The notes: generated by a model from the letters alone, not told the origin. Positions 17,136-26,294 are shown, numbered from the stretch's first letter. The stretch: DNA of 64,000 nucleotides from Bacteroidota bacterium (GCA_016720935.1 JADKJP010000004.1:310001-374000), one strand, 5' to 3'. Program-made: numbers and translations.

Positions 17136-18491
17136 TCAGAGCGCTTTCACCGCTTTTTTAAACTGGCGTCCACGATCTTCATAATTTTCGAACAAATCAA
17201 AACTCGCACAGGCCGGCGACAACAATACTACATCACCCTTCTTGCCAATTTTATAACTTGCCTGAACGGCTTCTTCAGCAGTGGAAGTCTCTACAATTTG
17301 TTCAACTACATCCTTAAACGCTTTGATGATTTTCTTATTGTCGGTACCCAGACAAACAATCGCCTTTACTTTTTCTTTCACGAGATCGTGAAGCATTGTA
17401 TAATCGTTTCCTTTGTCAACGCCACCCAGGATCAAAACCACAGGGCGATTAAAACTCTCCAGAGCATACCATGTAGAATTTACGTTTGTAGCTTTTGAAT
17501 CGTTGATAAATTCAATGCCGTGAACTGTCGAAACGTGTTCCAGACGATGTTCAACATTTCTGAAATCAGAAAGACTTTCGCGGACTACTTCTTTCCGGAT
17601 TTCCAGAACGCGGGACGCAATGCCTGCCGCCATGGAATTATACAAATTGTGTTTACCCTGTAGTGCAAGTTCATGGATCAGCATAGAGAAGTGGGGTTGG
17701 TTGGTTAGTATGTTTATGATTATATTTTCATTTTCAAGCCACGCGCCTTCTTCAAGTTTCTTTTTGATAGAAAAAGGAAAGCGGTGAGCTCTGATATCGA
17801 CCTCGCCGATATGAGCATTGGTGATCTCGTCATCCACGCAGTAAATAAATGCGTCAGTAGAGGTCATATTTTGTGTGATGCGGAATTTTGACATCACGTA
17901 ATTTTTCAATTCATAGTCGTACCGATCGAGATGATCAGGAGTGATGTTTGTAAGAATCGCGATGTCACATTTAAAATCGTACATGCCATCCAGCTGGAAA
18001 CTGCTCAGTTCGATGACATAATAATCATGATCCTTTTCAGCTACCTGCAGAGCAAGACTCTTCCCCACATTACCGGCCAGTCCTACATTCAAACCTGCTT
18101 TCTGAAGAATGTGATACGTCAGCAATGTGGTGGTCGTTTTACCATTGGTACCGGTAATACCAATCATCTTTGCTTTGGAATATCTCCCTGCGAATTCAAT
18201 TTCGCTGATCACCGGAATTCCGGCTTTGCGAATTTTCTTTACGATCTCCGCTTTTTCAGGAATCCCAGGACTTTTTACAACTTCTGTAGCATTCAGAATA
18301 GAGTCTTCCGTATGCATTCCTTCTTCGAAACGAATCTGATGCTGTTCGAGTAGATTTTTGTACTGATCCTTGATTTTTCCTCCATCCGAAACAAATACAT
18401 CATAGCCCTTTTTCAAACCAAGCACAGCAGCCCCCACTCCGCTTTCTGCGGCGCCGAGGATGACGAGTCTTTTCTGATTTGAAGTTTGCAT
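17136..18491 (-). CDS. murD: UDP-N-acetylmuramoylalanine--D-glutamate ligase
   Basis: A 451-residue Mur ligase that adds D-glutamate to UDP-MurNAc-L-Ala. It begins RLVILGAAESGVGAAVLGLKKG (about 8-29) and has the ATP loop GITGTNGKTTTTLLTYHIL (about 112-130), ELSSFQLDGM (about 170), NITPDHLDRY (about 192) and the C-terminal FINDSKATNVNST and LSPACASFDLFENYEDRGRQF blocks. The last two are diagnostic for MurD. It lies 54 bases before ftsW and 34 bases after mraY in the cluster. Confidence 0.97.
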   Translation of the reverse strand: MQTSNQKRLVILGAAESGVGAAVLGLKKGYDVFVSDGGKIKDQYKNLLEQHQIRFEEGMHTEDSILNATEVVKSPGIPEKAEIVKKIRKAGIPVISEIEFAGRYSKAKMIGITGTNGKTTTTLLTYHILQKAGLNVGLAGNVGKSLALQVAEKDHDYYVIELSSFQLDGMYDFKCDIAILTNITPDHLDRYDYELKNYVMSKFRITQNMTSTDAFIYCVDDEITNAHIGEVDIRAHRFPFSIKKKLEEGAWLENENIIINILTNQPHFSMLIHELALQGKHNLYNSMAAGIASRVLEIRKEVVRESLSDFRNVEHRLEHVSTVHGIEFINDSKATNVNSTWYALESFNRPVVLILGGVDKGNDYTMLHDLVKEKVKAIVCLGTDNKKIIKAFKDVVEQIVETSTAEEAVQASYKIGKKGDVVLLSPACASFDLFENYEDRGRQFKKAVKAL

Positions 18492-18525
18492 TTGATCTGT
18501 TTATTTAATCCGACGAATTCAGCTT

Positions 18526-19785
18526 TTATCTCAATTTCAGCGTTACTACAGTGAAAATGGCCAGCATGATTCCGATGATCCAGAATCTTGAAACTATTTT
18601 CGCTTCGTGATATCCTAATTTCTGATAATGATGGTGCAAAGGAGACATCTTGAAGATCCTTCTTCCTTCACCATATTTTTTCTTTGTGTATTTGAAATAA
18701 CTGACCTGGATCATGACAGAAAGATTTTCAACTACGAAAATTCCGCACAACACCGGAATCAGTAATTCTTTGCGAATGGCTATCGCGAATGTGGCGATGA
18801 TTCCACCCAAGGCCAGACTGCCGGTATCGCCCATGAATACCTGGGCAGGATAAGCGTTGTACCATAGAAAACCCACGCAGGCTCCAACGAAAGCAGCGAT
18901 GAACACCACCAACTCGCCTGCATTTGGGATATACATAATGTTCAGATAATTCGCGAACACTGTATTACCGGAGACATATGCCAAAATGCCGAGTGTAGCT
19001 CCGATAATTGCCGATGTCCCTGTTGCCAACCCATCGATTCCGTCGGTGATATTGGCTCCGTTCGAAACTGCTGTTATAATCAGAATGACAACCGGAATAA
19101 AAATGAGCCATGACCAGCGACGATAATCCGGTCCCATCCATTTCAGGAAGGACGCATAATCAAACTCGTGACTCTTTACAAAAGGAATTGTGGTCTTGGT
19201 GCTCTTCACGGACTGAGGAGAAACAAGAATATTTTCATTCTGACGAATATTCTCAATAACATTTGTCGCTTCGGTGTGCAGACGAATTTCACTCTTACTC
19301 GATTTCTCTTTTACAACAACATATGGATTGAAATATAGAGTGCAACCGATAATAAGTCCCAACCCAACCTGTCCCATAATTTTAAAACGACCGGCAAGTC
19401 CAGCTTTATCTTTTTTGAAAACCTTGATGTAGTCATCAATAAAACCTATCAGACCAAGCCATACAGTTGTAACGATCATGATGATGACATACACATTGAG
19501 CAATCGGGCAAATAATAATGTCGGAATGAGAATCGCGCCGAGCATGATCAAACCGCCCATGGTTGGCGTTCCCTGCTTTTCTTTTTGTCCATCAAGACCT
19601 AAGTCACGCACAGTCTCTCCAACCTGCATGCGATGCAGGTATTTGATAATGCTCTTACCAAAAATCAACGCGATGATGAGCGACGTAATGATCGCCAATG
19701 CTGCTCTGAACGAGATATACTGGAACACTCCTGCTCCCGGCAGGTCGAATTCTTTGTGTAAATATGCAAACAGGTAGTAGAGCAT
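18526..19785 (-). CDS. mraY: Phospho-N-acetylmuramoyl-pentapeptide-transferase
   Basis: A 419-residue integral membrane enzyme with about ten helices that attaches phospho-MurNAc-pentapeptide to undecaprenyl phosphate, forming lipid I. Diagnostic segments are KEKQGTPTMGGLIMLGAI (about 68-85), GFIDDYIKVFKKDKAGL (about 115-131) with the metal-binding Asp pair, NGANITDGIDGLATGTSAI (about 243), NAYPAQVFMGDTGSLALGG (about 310) and the histidine-rich FKMSPLHHHYQKLG (about 380). A periplasmic or cytoplasmic insert of about 50 residues around 170-220 makes it longer than the roughly 360-residue enterobacterial form; such an insert is usual in Bacteroidota. It is one base after murE. Confidence 0.97.
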   Translation of the reverse strand: MLYYLFAYLHKEFDLPGAGVFQYISFRAALAIITSLIIALIFGKSIIKYLHRMQVGETVRDLGLDGQKEKQGTPTMGGLIMLGAILIPTLLFARLLNVYVIIMIVTTVWLGLIGFIDDYIKVFKKDKAGLAGRFKIMGQVGLGLIIGCTLYFNPYVVVKEKSSKSEIRLHTEATNVIENIRQNENILVSPQSVKSTKTTIPFVKSHEFDYASFLKWMGPDYRRWSWLIFIPVVILIITAVSNGANITDGIDGLATGTSAIIGATLGILAYVSGNTVFANYLNIMYIPNAGELVVFIAAFVGACVGFLWYNAYPAQVFMGDTGSLALGGIIATFAIAIRKELLIPVLCGIFVVENLSVMIQVSYFKYTKKKYGEGRRIFKMSPLHHHYQKLGYHEAKIVSRFWIIGIMLAIFTVVTLKLR

Positions 19786-19786
19786 G

Positions 19787-21247
19787 TCAGTTCATGAGAT
19801 TGAAAAAATCCTGTAATACTTTTTTATCGTCAAATGGAGTACGCACGCCTTTTACTTCCTGGTATTTTTCATGTCCCTTTCCTGCAACCAGGATAATATC
19901 TCCGGGTTGAGCAAGAGATACCGCCGTCTTGATTGCTTCTTTCCTGTCAACAATGGAAAGTGTTTTTCTCACCTCACCCATCGGAACACCTTTTTCCATT
20001 TGCTGGATAATTTCTGTCGGGTCCTCTGAACGGGGATTGTCGCTTGTCAGAATAACACGATCACTCAATTCACACGCGATCTTGGCCATGACCGGACGTT
20101 TCGCCGCGTCACGATCACCTCCGCAACCGACAATAGTTATTACTCGTCCCTGACCGGATCTCACATCATGAATCGTGGACAAAACATTTTGTAAAGCGTC
20201 AGGCGTATGTGCGTAATCGACTACACCAACAACGTTGGCTCTGGACGTAAGAAAATCAAATCGACCTTCCACGGGAACCAGTCTGCTCAGCGCAGTGAGC
20301 GCTTCCATTTTTGATTCATTGAGAATGACTGCCGCTGCATAAGTCGCTGTAAGATTGTACGCATTAAAACTTCCGATCAATCTGCACAACACTTCGTGTC
20401 CGTCAAGATTCAGGAGCAATCCGGAAAAATGATTTTCAATGAGTTTGCATTTGTAATCACTCATTGAACGGAGACTATATGTATATTTTCTTGCCTTAGT
20501 ATTCTGAAGCATCACCACACCATTCTTATCGTCAAGATTCACGAGCGCGAATGCCGACTCAGGTAATGCGTCAAAAAATCCTTTTTTAGCTTTGATGTAT
20601 TCTTCAAAAGTCTTGTGATAATCGAGGTGATCATGAGTGATATTTGTAAAAATGCCACCAACAAAACGAAGTCCCGCAATACGTTTCTGAACAACTGCAT
20701 GCGAACTCACTTCCATAAACGCGTGAGAACATCCATCATCAACCATTGCTGACAGCAGCGCATTCAGTTGCAATGGATCAGGTGTAGTATGTGTGGACGG
20801 AATCACCTGGTCGTTGATCTGATTTCTTACGGTAGAAATCAATCCGCAGGGATGACCAAGAGATCTGAATAACTGAAAAAGCAAAGTCGCTGTAGTCGTT
20901 TTTCCATTGGTTCCGGTAACTCCTACCAATTCCAGTTTTTCAGAAGGATTGCCATAAAAGTTGCTTGCTATCTGTGCAAGAGCGAGAGAAGAATCACTCA
21001 CTTTTACATAGGTCACGCCACTGATCAATTCATCCGGAAATTTTTCACAAACGATAGCAATTGCACCTTTCTCAATGACAGCCGGGATGAATCCATGTCC
21101 ATCCGCTTGCGTACCACGCACAGCAACAAAGAGACTTCCTTCTCTGACCTTACGGGAATCAAAACACACATCCGAAATGATCGTGTCCGTAAATCCGGCC
21201 ACATCAAGGATGCCTGTCTTGTATAAGATATCTTTCAGTACACTCAT
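19787..21247 (-). CDS. murE: UDP-N-acetylmuramoyl-L-alanyl-D-glutamate--2,6-diaminopimelate ligase
   Basis: A 486-residue Mur ligase that adds the third amino acid of the stem peptide. The ATP loop is GVTGTNGKTTTATLLF (about 108-123), followed by EVSSHAV (about 178), THDHLDYHKT (about 208) and VDYAHTPDAL (about 340). Near 403 the motif SDNPRSEDP contains DNPR, the signature of enzymes that choose meso-diaminopimelate rather than lysine, so a meso-DAP wall is predicted. In many phyla murF follows murE directly; here mraY does, and murF is not in the window. Confidence 0.97.
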   Translation of the reverse strand: MSVLKDILYKTGILDVAGFTDTIISDVCFDSRKVREGSLFVAVRGTQADGHGFIPAVIEKGAIAIVCEKFPDELISGVTYVKVSDSSLALAQIASNFYGNPSEKLELVGVTGTNGKTTTATLLFQLFRSLGHPCGLISTVRNQINDQVIPSTHTTPDPLQLNALLSAMVDDGCSHAFMEVSSHAVVQKRIAGLRFVGGIFTNITHDHLDYHKTFEEYIKAKKGFFDALPESAFALVNLDDKNGVVMLQNTKARKYTYSLRSMSDYKCKLIENHFSGLLLNLDGHEVLCRLIGSFNAYNLTATYAAAVILNESKMEALTALSRLVPVEGRFDFLTSRANVVGVVDYAHTPDALQNVLSTIHDVRSGQGRVITIVGCGGDRDAAKRPVMAKIACELSDRVILTSDNPRSEDPTEIIQQMEKGVPMGEVRKTLSIVDRKEAIKTAVSLAQPGDIILVAGKGHEKYQEVKGVRTPFDDKKVLQDFFNLMN

Positions 21248-21250
21248 TGC

Positions 21251-23353
21251 TCAGCTTAATTCAATCAGGATTTGTTGCCCTTTTTTAACTCTTGATCCCG
21301 CCTGGATTGATTGTCTGGTTACCCAGCCTTTACCATTGATACGGACATTGAGTCCGGCATTTTCAAGGATGTATAATGCATCTCTCAAACCCATACCAAC
21401 AACATTTGGCACTAGTCCTGAAATAGTTTTTCTTTCGTTCGTTTTTAGTTGGGCAGACCTTGCATCAACACTCACCCAGTATGCATCCGGATCTGATGAT
21501 TCGTTTGTGAGATTCAGTTTGGCAAGTACTTTATTCAAATCCTTCTGCTGACCTGCTTTCGCTACAGGGATTGTTTTTACAATGGAATCTGTTTGAATTG
21601 GAGATTCGTTCATGTCAAGGTGGTTCGAATAAACCTTATCCGCGATCTCCTTGAAAATTGGTGCGGCTACTGCTCCTCCGTAATACACATCATTGGATGG
21701 AGCATACACCACTACTATGCAGGAATATTTTGGCTTGTCAGCTGGAAAATACCCGACGAATGAAGCCTGATAAGTCATGTGCTCCTTATCGTATCCGTAC
21801 TTGTTATTAAAGATTTGAGCCGTACCGGTTTTCCCTGCGATCTTATAGGGTGATTTGTTCAAAACCGAAGCTGTTCCGCGTTGAACAACACCTTCCAGCA
21901 ATTGTCTTGCTTTCGCAAGTACATCGGGAGAAGCGATGGAATCCCTGATAATTTCAGAGGAAAATTCACGAATCACTTTTCCGTGATTGAGAATTTTACT
22001 TACAAACATCGGTTTTACAACCCGACCGTTATTCGCCACAGCATTATAAAATGTAAGTGTTTGCAGTGGTGTTAATTTGGATTCATAACCGATAGAAATC
22101 CATGGAAGCGATAAACCTGACCAGCTTTTATCCGTAACATTTTTTATAAAAGGCTGACCTTCTCCTTCAATCTGTAATCCGAGTTTCTGAGAAAGTCCAA
22201 AAGATTTTAAACGGGAAACAAATGCCTCAGGACTCTTGAGGTAATGCTGATAAATCACTCTTGAGATTCCGACGTTTGAAGAAGTTTCAAATGCCTGTTG
22301 AATTGACAACTTGCTCGATTTCGGCGCATGCGCATCCGGCATTTTCTTTCCATAATAGGTCGCTGTTCCGTCGCCTACATTCACAGTATCTGTCAATTCA
22401 ATCAATCCGTCCTGCAAAGCAGCCATCAATGAAGCGAGCTTGAAAGTGGAACCGGGCTCTGATGCTTCAGCTATTGCGTAATTAAAATTCTCCACGTATT
22501 CGCCCTCTTTGGTACGGGAAAGATTCGCGATCGCTTTGATAGCACCTGTAGATACTTCCATCAACACCGCGCAACCATGATCCGCGTTGTGTTCCCGGAG
22601 ATGTTGTTCCAAAGAATGCTCCGCTACATCCTGAATATTGATATCGAGTGTAGTCACCAGGTCATTTCCATCACGCGGTTCGACTTCATCCTTATCACGC
22701 ACCGGCATCTTGACATTGCCGCCAATTCTTTGCATCAGCCTTTGTCCGCCGGCACCTTTAAGATCGCTGTTGAAAGAAGCTTCGACACCAACAGGTTTAA
22801 TATCCCGAACAGTTCCGATCGTTCTGGAAGCCAGCTGTCCGAAAGAGAGCTGACGCATATTTTTCTCATCGATAATAAGGCCGCCCTTGTTGCGTCCCAT
22901 CCGGAGAATTGGAAACTTTTTAAGTTGCTGGAGTTCTGTATAACTCACATTTCTTTGAATGAGGTAATACCTGTTCTTTTCAGACCGGGCTTCTTTAATT
23001 TCATGATGATAATCCTGCCAGGTTTTATCTTTAAAGAGTGTTGACAAAGCCTGAGCAAGTGAATCGATTCCGGCATTAAAAACTTCATCGGTCAGTGAAT
23101 TCGCGCGGGTATCAAAACGGATATCATAGATGGGAACTGAAGTCGCGAGCAGACTGCCATCATCTGAAAAAATATTTCCGCGGGAAGCTTCAATGGGTTC
23201 AAAAGAAAGTGTCATGCTGTCTTGCTTGGCTCTCCATTCATCCCCCTGTACAAACTGAATGCGTACGATCTGAACAATAATCGCCAGGCCCATCGCACAG
23301 ATGAGAAGAAACGCGAGGTAAATCCTCCAGAGAATGTCTTTTTTCACGTCCAT
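21251..23353 (-). CDS. ftsI: Septal penicillin-binding protein 3 (FtsI) with PASTA domain
   Basis: A 700-residue class B transpeptidase that cross-links septal peptidoglycan. One membrane helix lies at about 10-30, a dimerisation domain at about 50-220, and the transpeptidase at about 235-600 with the active-site serine in EPGSTFKLASL (S302), SSN at 358-360 and AGKTGTAQ (KTG at 508-510). Residues about 645-700 form a single PASTA domain (LVPNVVGMGLRDALYILENA, then VTRQSIQAGSRVKKGQ), a muropeptide-sensing fold that enterobacterial FtsI lacks but Bacteroidota septal PBPs often have. It lies 14 bases after the FtsL-like gene and 3 before murE. Confidence 0.96.
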   Translation of the reverse strand: MDVKKDILWRIYLAFLLICAMGLAIIVQIVRIQFVQGDEWRAKQDSMTLSFEPIEASRGNIFSDDGSLLATSVPIYDIRFDTRANSLTDEVFNAGIDSLAQALSTLFKDKTWQDYHHEIKEARSEKNRYYLIQRNVSYTELQQLKKFPILRMGRNKGGLIIDEKNMRQLSFGQLASRTIGTVRDIKPVGVEASFNSDLKGAGGQRLMQRIGGNVKMPVRDKDEVEPRDGNDLVTTLDINIQDVAEHSLEQHLREHNADHGCAVLMEVSTGAIKAIANLSRTKEGEYVENFNYAIAEASEPGSTFKLASLMAALQDGLIELTDTVNVGDGTATYYGKKMPDAHAPKSSKLSIQQAFETSSNVGISRVIYQHYLKSPEAFVSRLKSFGLSQKLGLQIEGEGQPFIKNVTDKSWSGLSLPWISIGYESKLTPLQTLTFYNAVANNGRVVKPMFVSKILNHGKVIREFSSEIIRDSIASPDVLAKARQLLEGVVQRGTASVLNKSPYKIAGKTGTAQIFNNKYGYDKEHMTYQASFVGYFPADKPKYSCIVVVYAPSNDVYYGGAVAAPIFKEIADKVYSNHLDMNESPIQTDSIVKTIPVAKAGQQKDLNKVLAKLNLTNESSDPDAYWVSVDARSAQLKTNERKTISGLVPNVVGMGLRDALYILENAGLNVRINGKGWVTRQSIQAGSRVKKGQQILIELS

Positions 23354-23367
23354 CTTCTTGCCTTCAA

Positions 23368-23778
23368 CTACTTTTTCTTTCTAATCGGATCCGTCACGAT
23401 AATCATCTTTGGCGGCTCCGTTGTTTCCTTTATGTTTACGGATTCAAGAGCTCCGGCAACCTGCGACTGGCGACTGTTGTTCATCAGCATGGATTTTGTG
23501 GAAATGTATTCCGCTCTTTTTTCCTTCAGTTCCGATTTCGTTTTATCGATTTCGCGGATCACACGCTCAGCATAATAGCTGTTGGCGATGTATCCGATGA
23601 TCAGCATTGTGACAAAGAGTATAAAAGGCATTGCATGTACGATCTGGTTTCGGTCCAGAACGCCAAAAACATTCACCATTTTAATCAGGCGTCTTGCGGG
23701 ACGAGAAGAGCGTTTTCTCGGCTTTGGCTCCGGAACAGCTTCCTCCTGAACTTCTTCTTTCAATTTATTCTCTGCCAT
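23368..23778 (-). CDS. FtsL-like cell division protein
   Basis: A 136-residue protein with a lysine/arginine-rich cytoplasmic N-terminus (residues 1-35), one membrane helix at about 48-67 (AMPFILFVTMLIIGYIANSYY) and a coiled-coil stretch at about 70-105 (AERVIREIDKTKSELKEKRAEYISTK). This plan and the position between rsmH and ftsI match FtsL, which forms a heterotrimer with FtsB and FtsQ. Sequence identity to characterised FtsL is too low to be decisive, so the call rests on topology and gene order. It lies 3 bases after rsmH. Confidence 0.85.
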   Translation of the reverse strand: MAENKLKEEVQEEAVPEPKPRKRSSRPARRLIKMVNVFGVLDRNQIVHAMPFILFVTMLIIGYIANSYYAERVIREIDKTKSELKEKRAEYISTKSMLMNNSRQSQVAGALESVNIKETTEPPKMIIVTDPIRKKK

Positions 23779-23781
23779 AAA

Positions 23782-24690
23782 TTATATTCTTTCCGCTATT
23801 CTGAGTTTCGCGCTTCTTGCTCTTGGGTTTCGTGCTATTTCTTCCGGGCTTGCTTCCAAAGGTTTTTTGGTGATGGCCCGAAATGGCACTTCCACTGCGT
23901 TTCCAAAAAGGTCTTTTTCTGTTTCTCCCTCAAATTTTCCCCTTGCAATAAAATTTTTCACCAGCCGGTCTTCCAGAGAATGATAAGCGATCACCACCAG
24001 CCTCCCTCCCGGCTTTATTATTTCAGCGGATCGCATCAACAATTCCTTCAGCGCACCCAACTCATCATTCACTTCTATTCTCAGTGCCTGGAATACTTTG
24101 GCATAGTATTGCGACTCATATTGTCTGTCCACACACGGAGAAATTCTTGTTTTAAAATCTTCTATCTCGTCAAACTTCTTTTCCTTTCTCAATTCCAGAA
24201 TCATGCGAACAAGACTCCTGGCATTTCTTACCTCTCCATATTCAGAGAGCACTTTCAGCAATTGCGCCTCCGGATATTCGTTCAGCACACGAGCCGCGGT
24301 GAGATCCGATTGTCTGTTCATACGCATATCCAGGGGTGCATTAAAACGAATTGAAAACCCCTTCGAAGCTTCATCGATCTGGTAAGAAGAAATGCCCAGA
24401 TCAGCGAGCAATCCATTCACCGGAAGCACATCGTAATACCGGAGAAATTGTCTGACATAACGGTAGTTGTGACGAACAAGTACAAAGCGAGGATCCCTGA
24501 TTTGATTTCGCTGCGCGTCCTCATCCTGATCAAAACCGATAAGCCGGCCTTTGGGTCCGAGATGCTTCAGGATTTCCCGGCTGTGACCTCCTCCACCGAA
24601 GGTGACGTCCACGTAGATTCCATCCGCGACGATATTCAGCGCATCAACGCTTTCGGTCAGTAATACCGGATCATGATACGTCGTCGTCAT
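23782..24690 (-). CDS. rsmH: 16S rRNA (cytosine(1402)-N(4))-methyltransferase
   Basis: A 302-residue SAM-dependent methyltransferase acting on C1402 of 16S rRNA. It starts YHDPVLLTESVDAL, with the SAM-binding VDVTFGGGGHSREILKHL (about 28-45) and LIGFDQDEDA (about 51). Characteristic segments follow: GLLADLGISSYQID (about 94-107), GFSIRFNAPLDMRMN, QALRIEVNDELGALKELL (about 204) and LVVIAYHSLEDRLVKNFI (about 231). It overlaps the end of mraZ by 20 bases, an arrangement that suggests coupled translation. Confidence 0.97.
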   Translation of the reverse strand: MTTTYHDPVLLTESVDALNIVADGIYVDVTFGGGGHSREILKHLGPKGRLIGFDQDEDAQRNQIRDPRFVLVRHNYRYVRQFLRYYDVLPVNGLLADLGISSYQIDEASKGFSIRFNAPLDMRMNRQSDLTAARVLNEYPEAQLLKVLSEYGEVRNARSLVRMILELRKEKKFDEIEDFKTRISPCVDRQYESQYYAKVFQALRIEVNDELGALKELLMRSAEIIKPGGRLVVIAYHSLEDRLVKNFIARGKFEGETEKDLFGNAVEVPFRAITKKPLEASPEEIARNPRARSAKLRIAERI

Positions 24691-25141
24691 CCCGTTGCTT
24701 CTTACCCATCACATCTTCCGCAAGCTGTGCGAAATCAGATGATTCATCCTTCATCATCCGTTCGTATTCCGCCTGAGCCCAGATTTCAATGCGATTCCCA
24801 TATGCAAAGAGCACAATGTCTTTTTCAATACCTGCAAAATCAGCGAGTGTCTTGGGGATCAACAAACGATTGGTTCCATCCAGATCAATTTCTGTAGCGC
24901 CTCGGTTGAATTTGCGGATGAACTCCCTGTTCTTCCGCACATAGAGATTCAGCTCGTTCACTTCCTCGCTGATTTTCTCCCAGACCTTCTTTGTGTAAAT
25001 GATCAGGTGCTTTTCAATACCGCGATGCACCACAAAATGCTTTTGCTCCTTCACCGGAATCTGCTTCTTCAAAGCAACCGGAAGGAGGAATCGCCCTTTT
25101 GCATCAATCGTGCATGGAAACTCTCCGATATAACCCGCCAT
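24671..25141 (-). CDS. mraZ: Transcriptional regulator MraZ
   Basis: A 156-residue DNA-binding protein with two SpoVT/AbrB-type domains, seen as GEFPCTIDAKGRFLLPVALK (about 5-24) and EIDLDGTNRLLIPKTLADFA (about 85-104). MraZ forms a ring and represses the dcw cluster by binding direct repeats in front of its own gene. Three such repeats are present at 25179-25205. A GTG one codon upstream (25142-25144) opens the frame, but ATG 25141 is the conventional start. The aspartate-rich tail (RDDDDVS) overlaps rsmH. First gene of the division cluster. Confidence 0.95.
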   Translation of the reverse strand: MAGYIGEFPCTIDAKGRFLLPVALKKQIPVKEQKHFVVHRGIEKHLIIYTKKVWEKISEEVNELNLYVRKNREFIRKFNRGATEIDLDGTNRLLIPKTLADFAGIEKDIVLFAYGNRIEIWAQAEYERMMKDESSDFAQLAEDVMGKKQRDDDDVS

Positions 25142-25178
25142 CACTGATTTTTAGATGCGCTAATGTAGAAAAAATATT

Positions 25179-25205
25179 CCCACTTACTACCACTTTTTAC
25201 CACTT
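25179..25205 (-). promoter_or_regulatory. Three-box MraZ operator upstream of mraZ
   Basis: On the minus strand the motif AAGTGG(T/G) occurs three times at exactly 10-base spacing (plus-strand positions 25179-25185, 25189-25195 and 25199-25205), 38 bases upstream of the mraZ ATG. Ten-base-spaced direct repeats of TGGG or AAAGTG type in front of mraZ are the known binding sites of MraZ in other bacteria. The match in motif, spacing and place makes autoregulation of the division cluster likely. Confidence 0.82.
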
Positions 25206-25432
25206 TGTTGAAAACTTTCAAAAACGAGCCATGGACGCGGTTTTCCAAGGGCATGCTTCGCCCCGGGTTCGGTTTATTGGGTCCGAAATGGATATAAAAA
25301 CCGGAATTTTTGTTCCCCGTGGTAATTTGTGTAAGCCCTAAAAATGTGGCTCTCCGGACTGGTTTCATTACAAATCCGGTCGTTCCGACATTCAATTTTT
25401 TTCCAACACCACGTTCATCGTAAACAATCAAA

Positions 25433-25468
25433 TTGTCCGTGTCATTTTTCTTTTTTTCTATACATTTG
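25433..25468 (+). promoter_or_regulatory. Promoter for the hydrolase-engB pair
   Basis: TACATTTG at 25461-25468 fits the TAnnTTTG -7 box. A TTG at 25433-25435 may serve as the -33 box, although the 25-base spacer is longer than usual. Transcription would start near 25474, close to the ATG at 25484. Confidence 0.5.
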
Positions 25469-25483
25469 GAAAAACAATTCAGT

Positions 25484-26257
25484 ATGCGTTACGAAATCAA
25501 ACGCGAGAACGATTTCCAGTACATCGAAGAAGGACAAGGAAAACCTTTGATCCTGTTGCACGGCTTGTTTGGAGCACTCAGCAACTGGATGGATGTCGTG
25601 GAGAAATTTTCGAAAGAATACAGAGTCATTATTCCTCTGATGCCCATTTACACCTTACCGGTGCTCAACACCAACGTAAAAGCACTGGCGGATTTCGTAC
25701 ACGACTTCATCACCTTCAAACAATACAAAAACCCCATCCTGATCGGTAACTCACTCGGCGGACATGTAACTCTCGTTTATGTCAAAAAACACCCGGAAGT
25801 CGTGAGCGCGATGGTTCTCACCGGAAGTTCCGGCCTATATGAGAATGCGATGGGTGGCTCATTTCCCAAGCGGGAAGACTATAACTTCATTCGCACCAAA
25901 GTTGAATACACTTTCTACGATCCTAAAACCGCGACAAAAGAACTGGTTGACGAGGTTTTCGGAATTGTCAATGATAAAGGCAAACTGATCCGTATCCTGA
26001 GCTTAGCAAAATCAGCGATTCGTCACAACATGAGCGAAGATCTCAAGGATATGAAAATGCCGGTTTGCCTCATCTGGGGCAAACAAGACACGATCACTCC
26101 TCCTAAAGTCGCGGAAGAATTTCACCGCTTACTGCCGAAAAGTGATTTGTTCTGGATCGACAAGTGCGGCCATGCTCCGATGATGGAACAACCACACGAA
26201 TTCAACGACATACTCGATGCCTGGCTGAAAAAATTTCAAGCTTCGCAGTCGGCCTGA
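25484..26257 (+). CDS. Alpha/beta-fold hydrolase
   Basis: A 257-residue alpha/beta hydrolase without signal peptide. LILLHGLFGALSNW (about 20-33) provides the oxyanion hole, GNSLGGH (about 88-94) holds the nucleophile serine, and LIWGKQDTITPP and CGHAPMMEQPHEF hold the acid and the histidine. The substrate cannot be told from sequence; close relatives are annotated as esterases or acyl-hydrolases. The open frame extends 17 codons upstream, but the ATG at 25484 follows the promoter box and begins the conserved part. It is followed by engB after 37 bases, probably on the same transcript. Confidence 0.88.
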   Translation: MRYEIKRENDFQYIEEGQGKPLILLHGLFGALSNWMDVVEKFSKEYRVIIPLMPIYTLPVLNTNVKALADFVHDFITFKQYKNPILIGNSLGGHVTLVYVKKHPEVVSAMVLTGSSGLYENAMGGSFPKREDYNFIRTKVEYTFYDPKTATKELVDEVFGIVNDKGKLIRILSLAKSAIRHNMSEDLKDMKMPVCLIWGKQDTITPPKVAEEFHRLLPKSDLFWIDKCGHAPMMEQPHEFNDILDAWLKKFQASQSA

Positions 26258-26294
26258 TATTTTCTGATTAATTCTGATTTCCTAAAATTTCCTG

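Larger units (their letters stand above)
25142..25483. other. Divergent intergenic region of the dcw cluster and the hydrolase operon
   Basis: This 342-base gap holds the promoter and operator of the dcw cluster on the minus strand and the promoter of the hydrolase-engB pair on the plus strand. The MraZ boxes lie at 25179-25205 and a plus-strand promoter at 25433-25468. I saw no convincing TAnnTTTG box on the minus strand for mraZ itself. Between about 25230 and 25330 the sequence is GC-richer than its surroundings but shows no gene. Confidence 0.55.

Noticed and set aside
23635..24354. 239-codon open frame antisense to rsmH and the FtsL-like gene
   Set aside because: Shadow of two conserved genes, rich in Phe, Cys and His as expected of an antisense frame.
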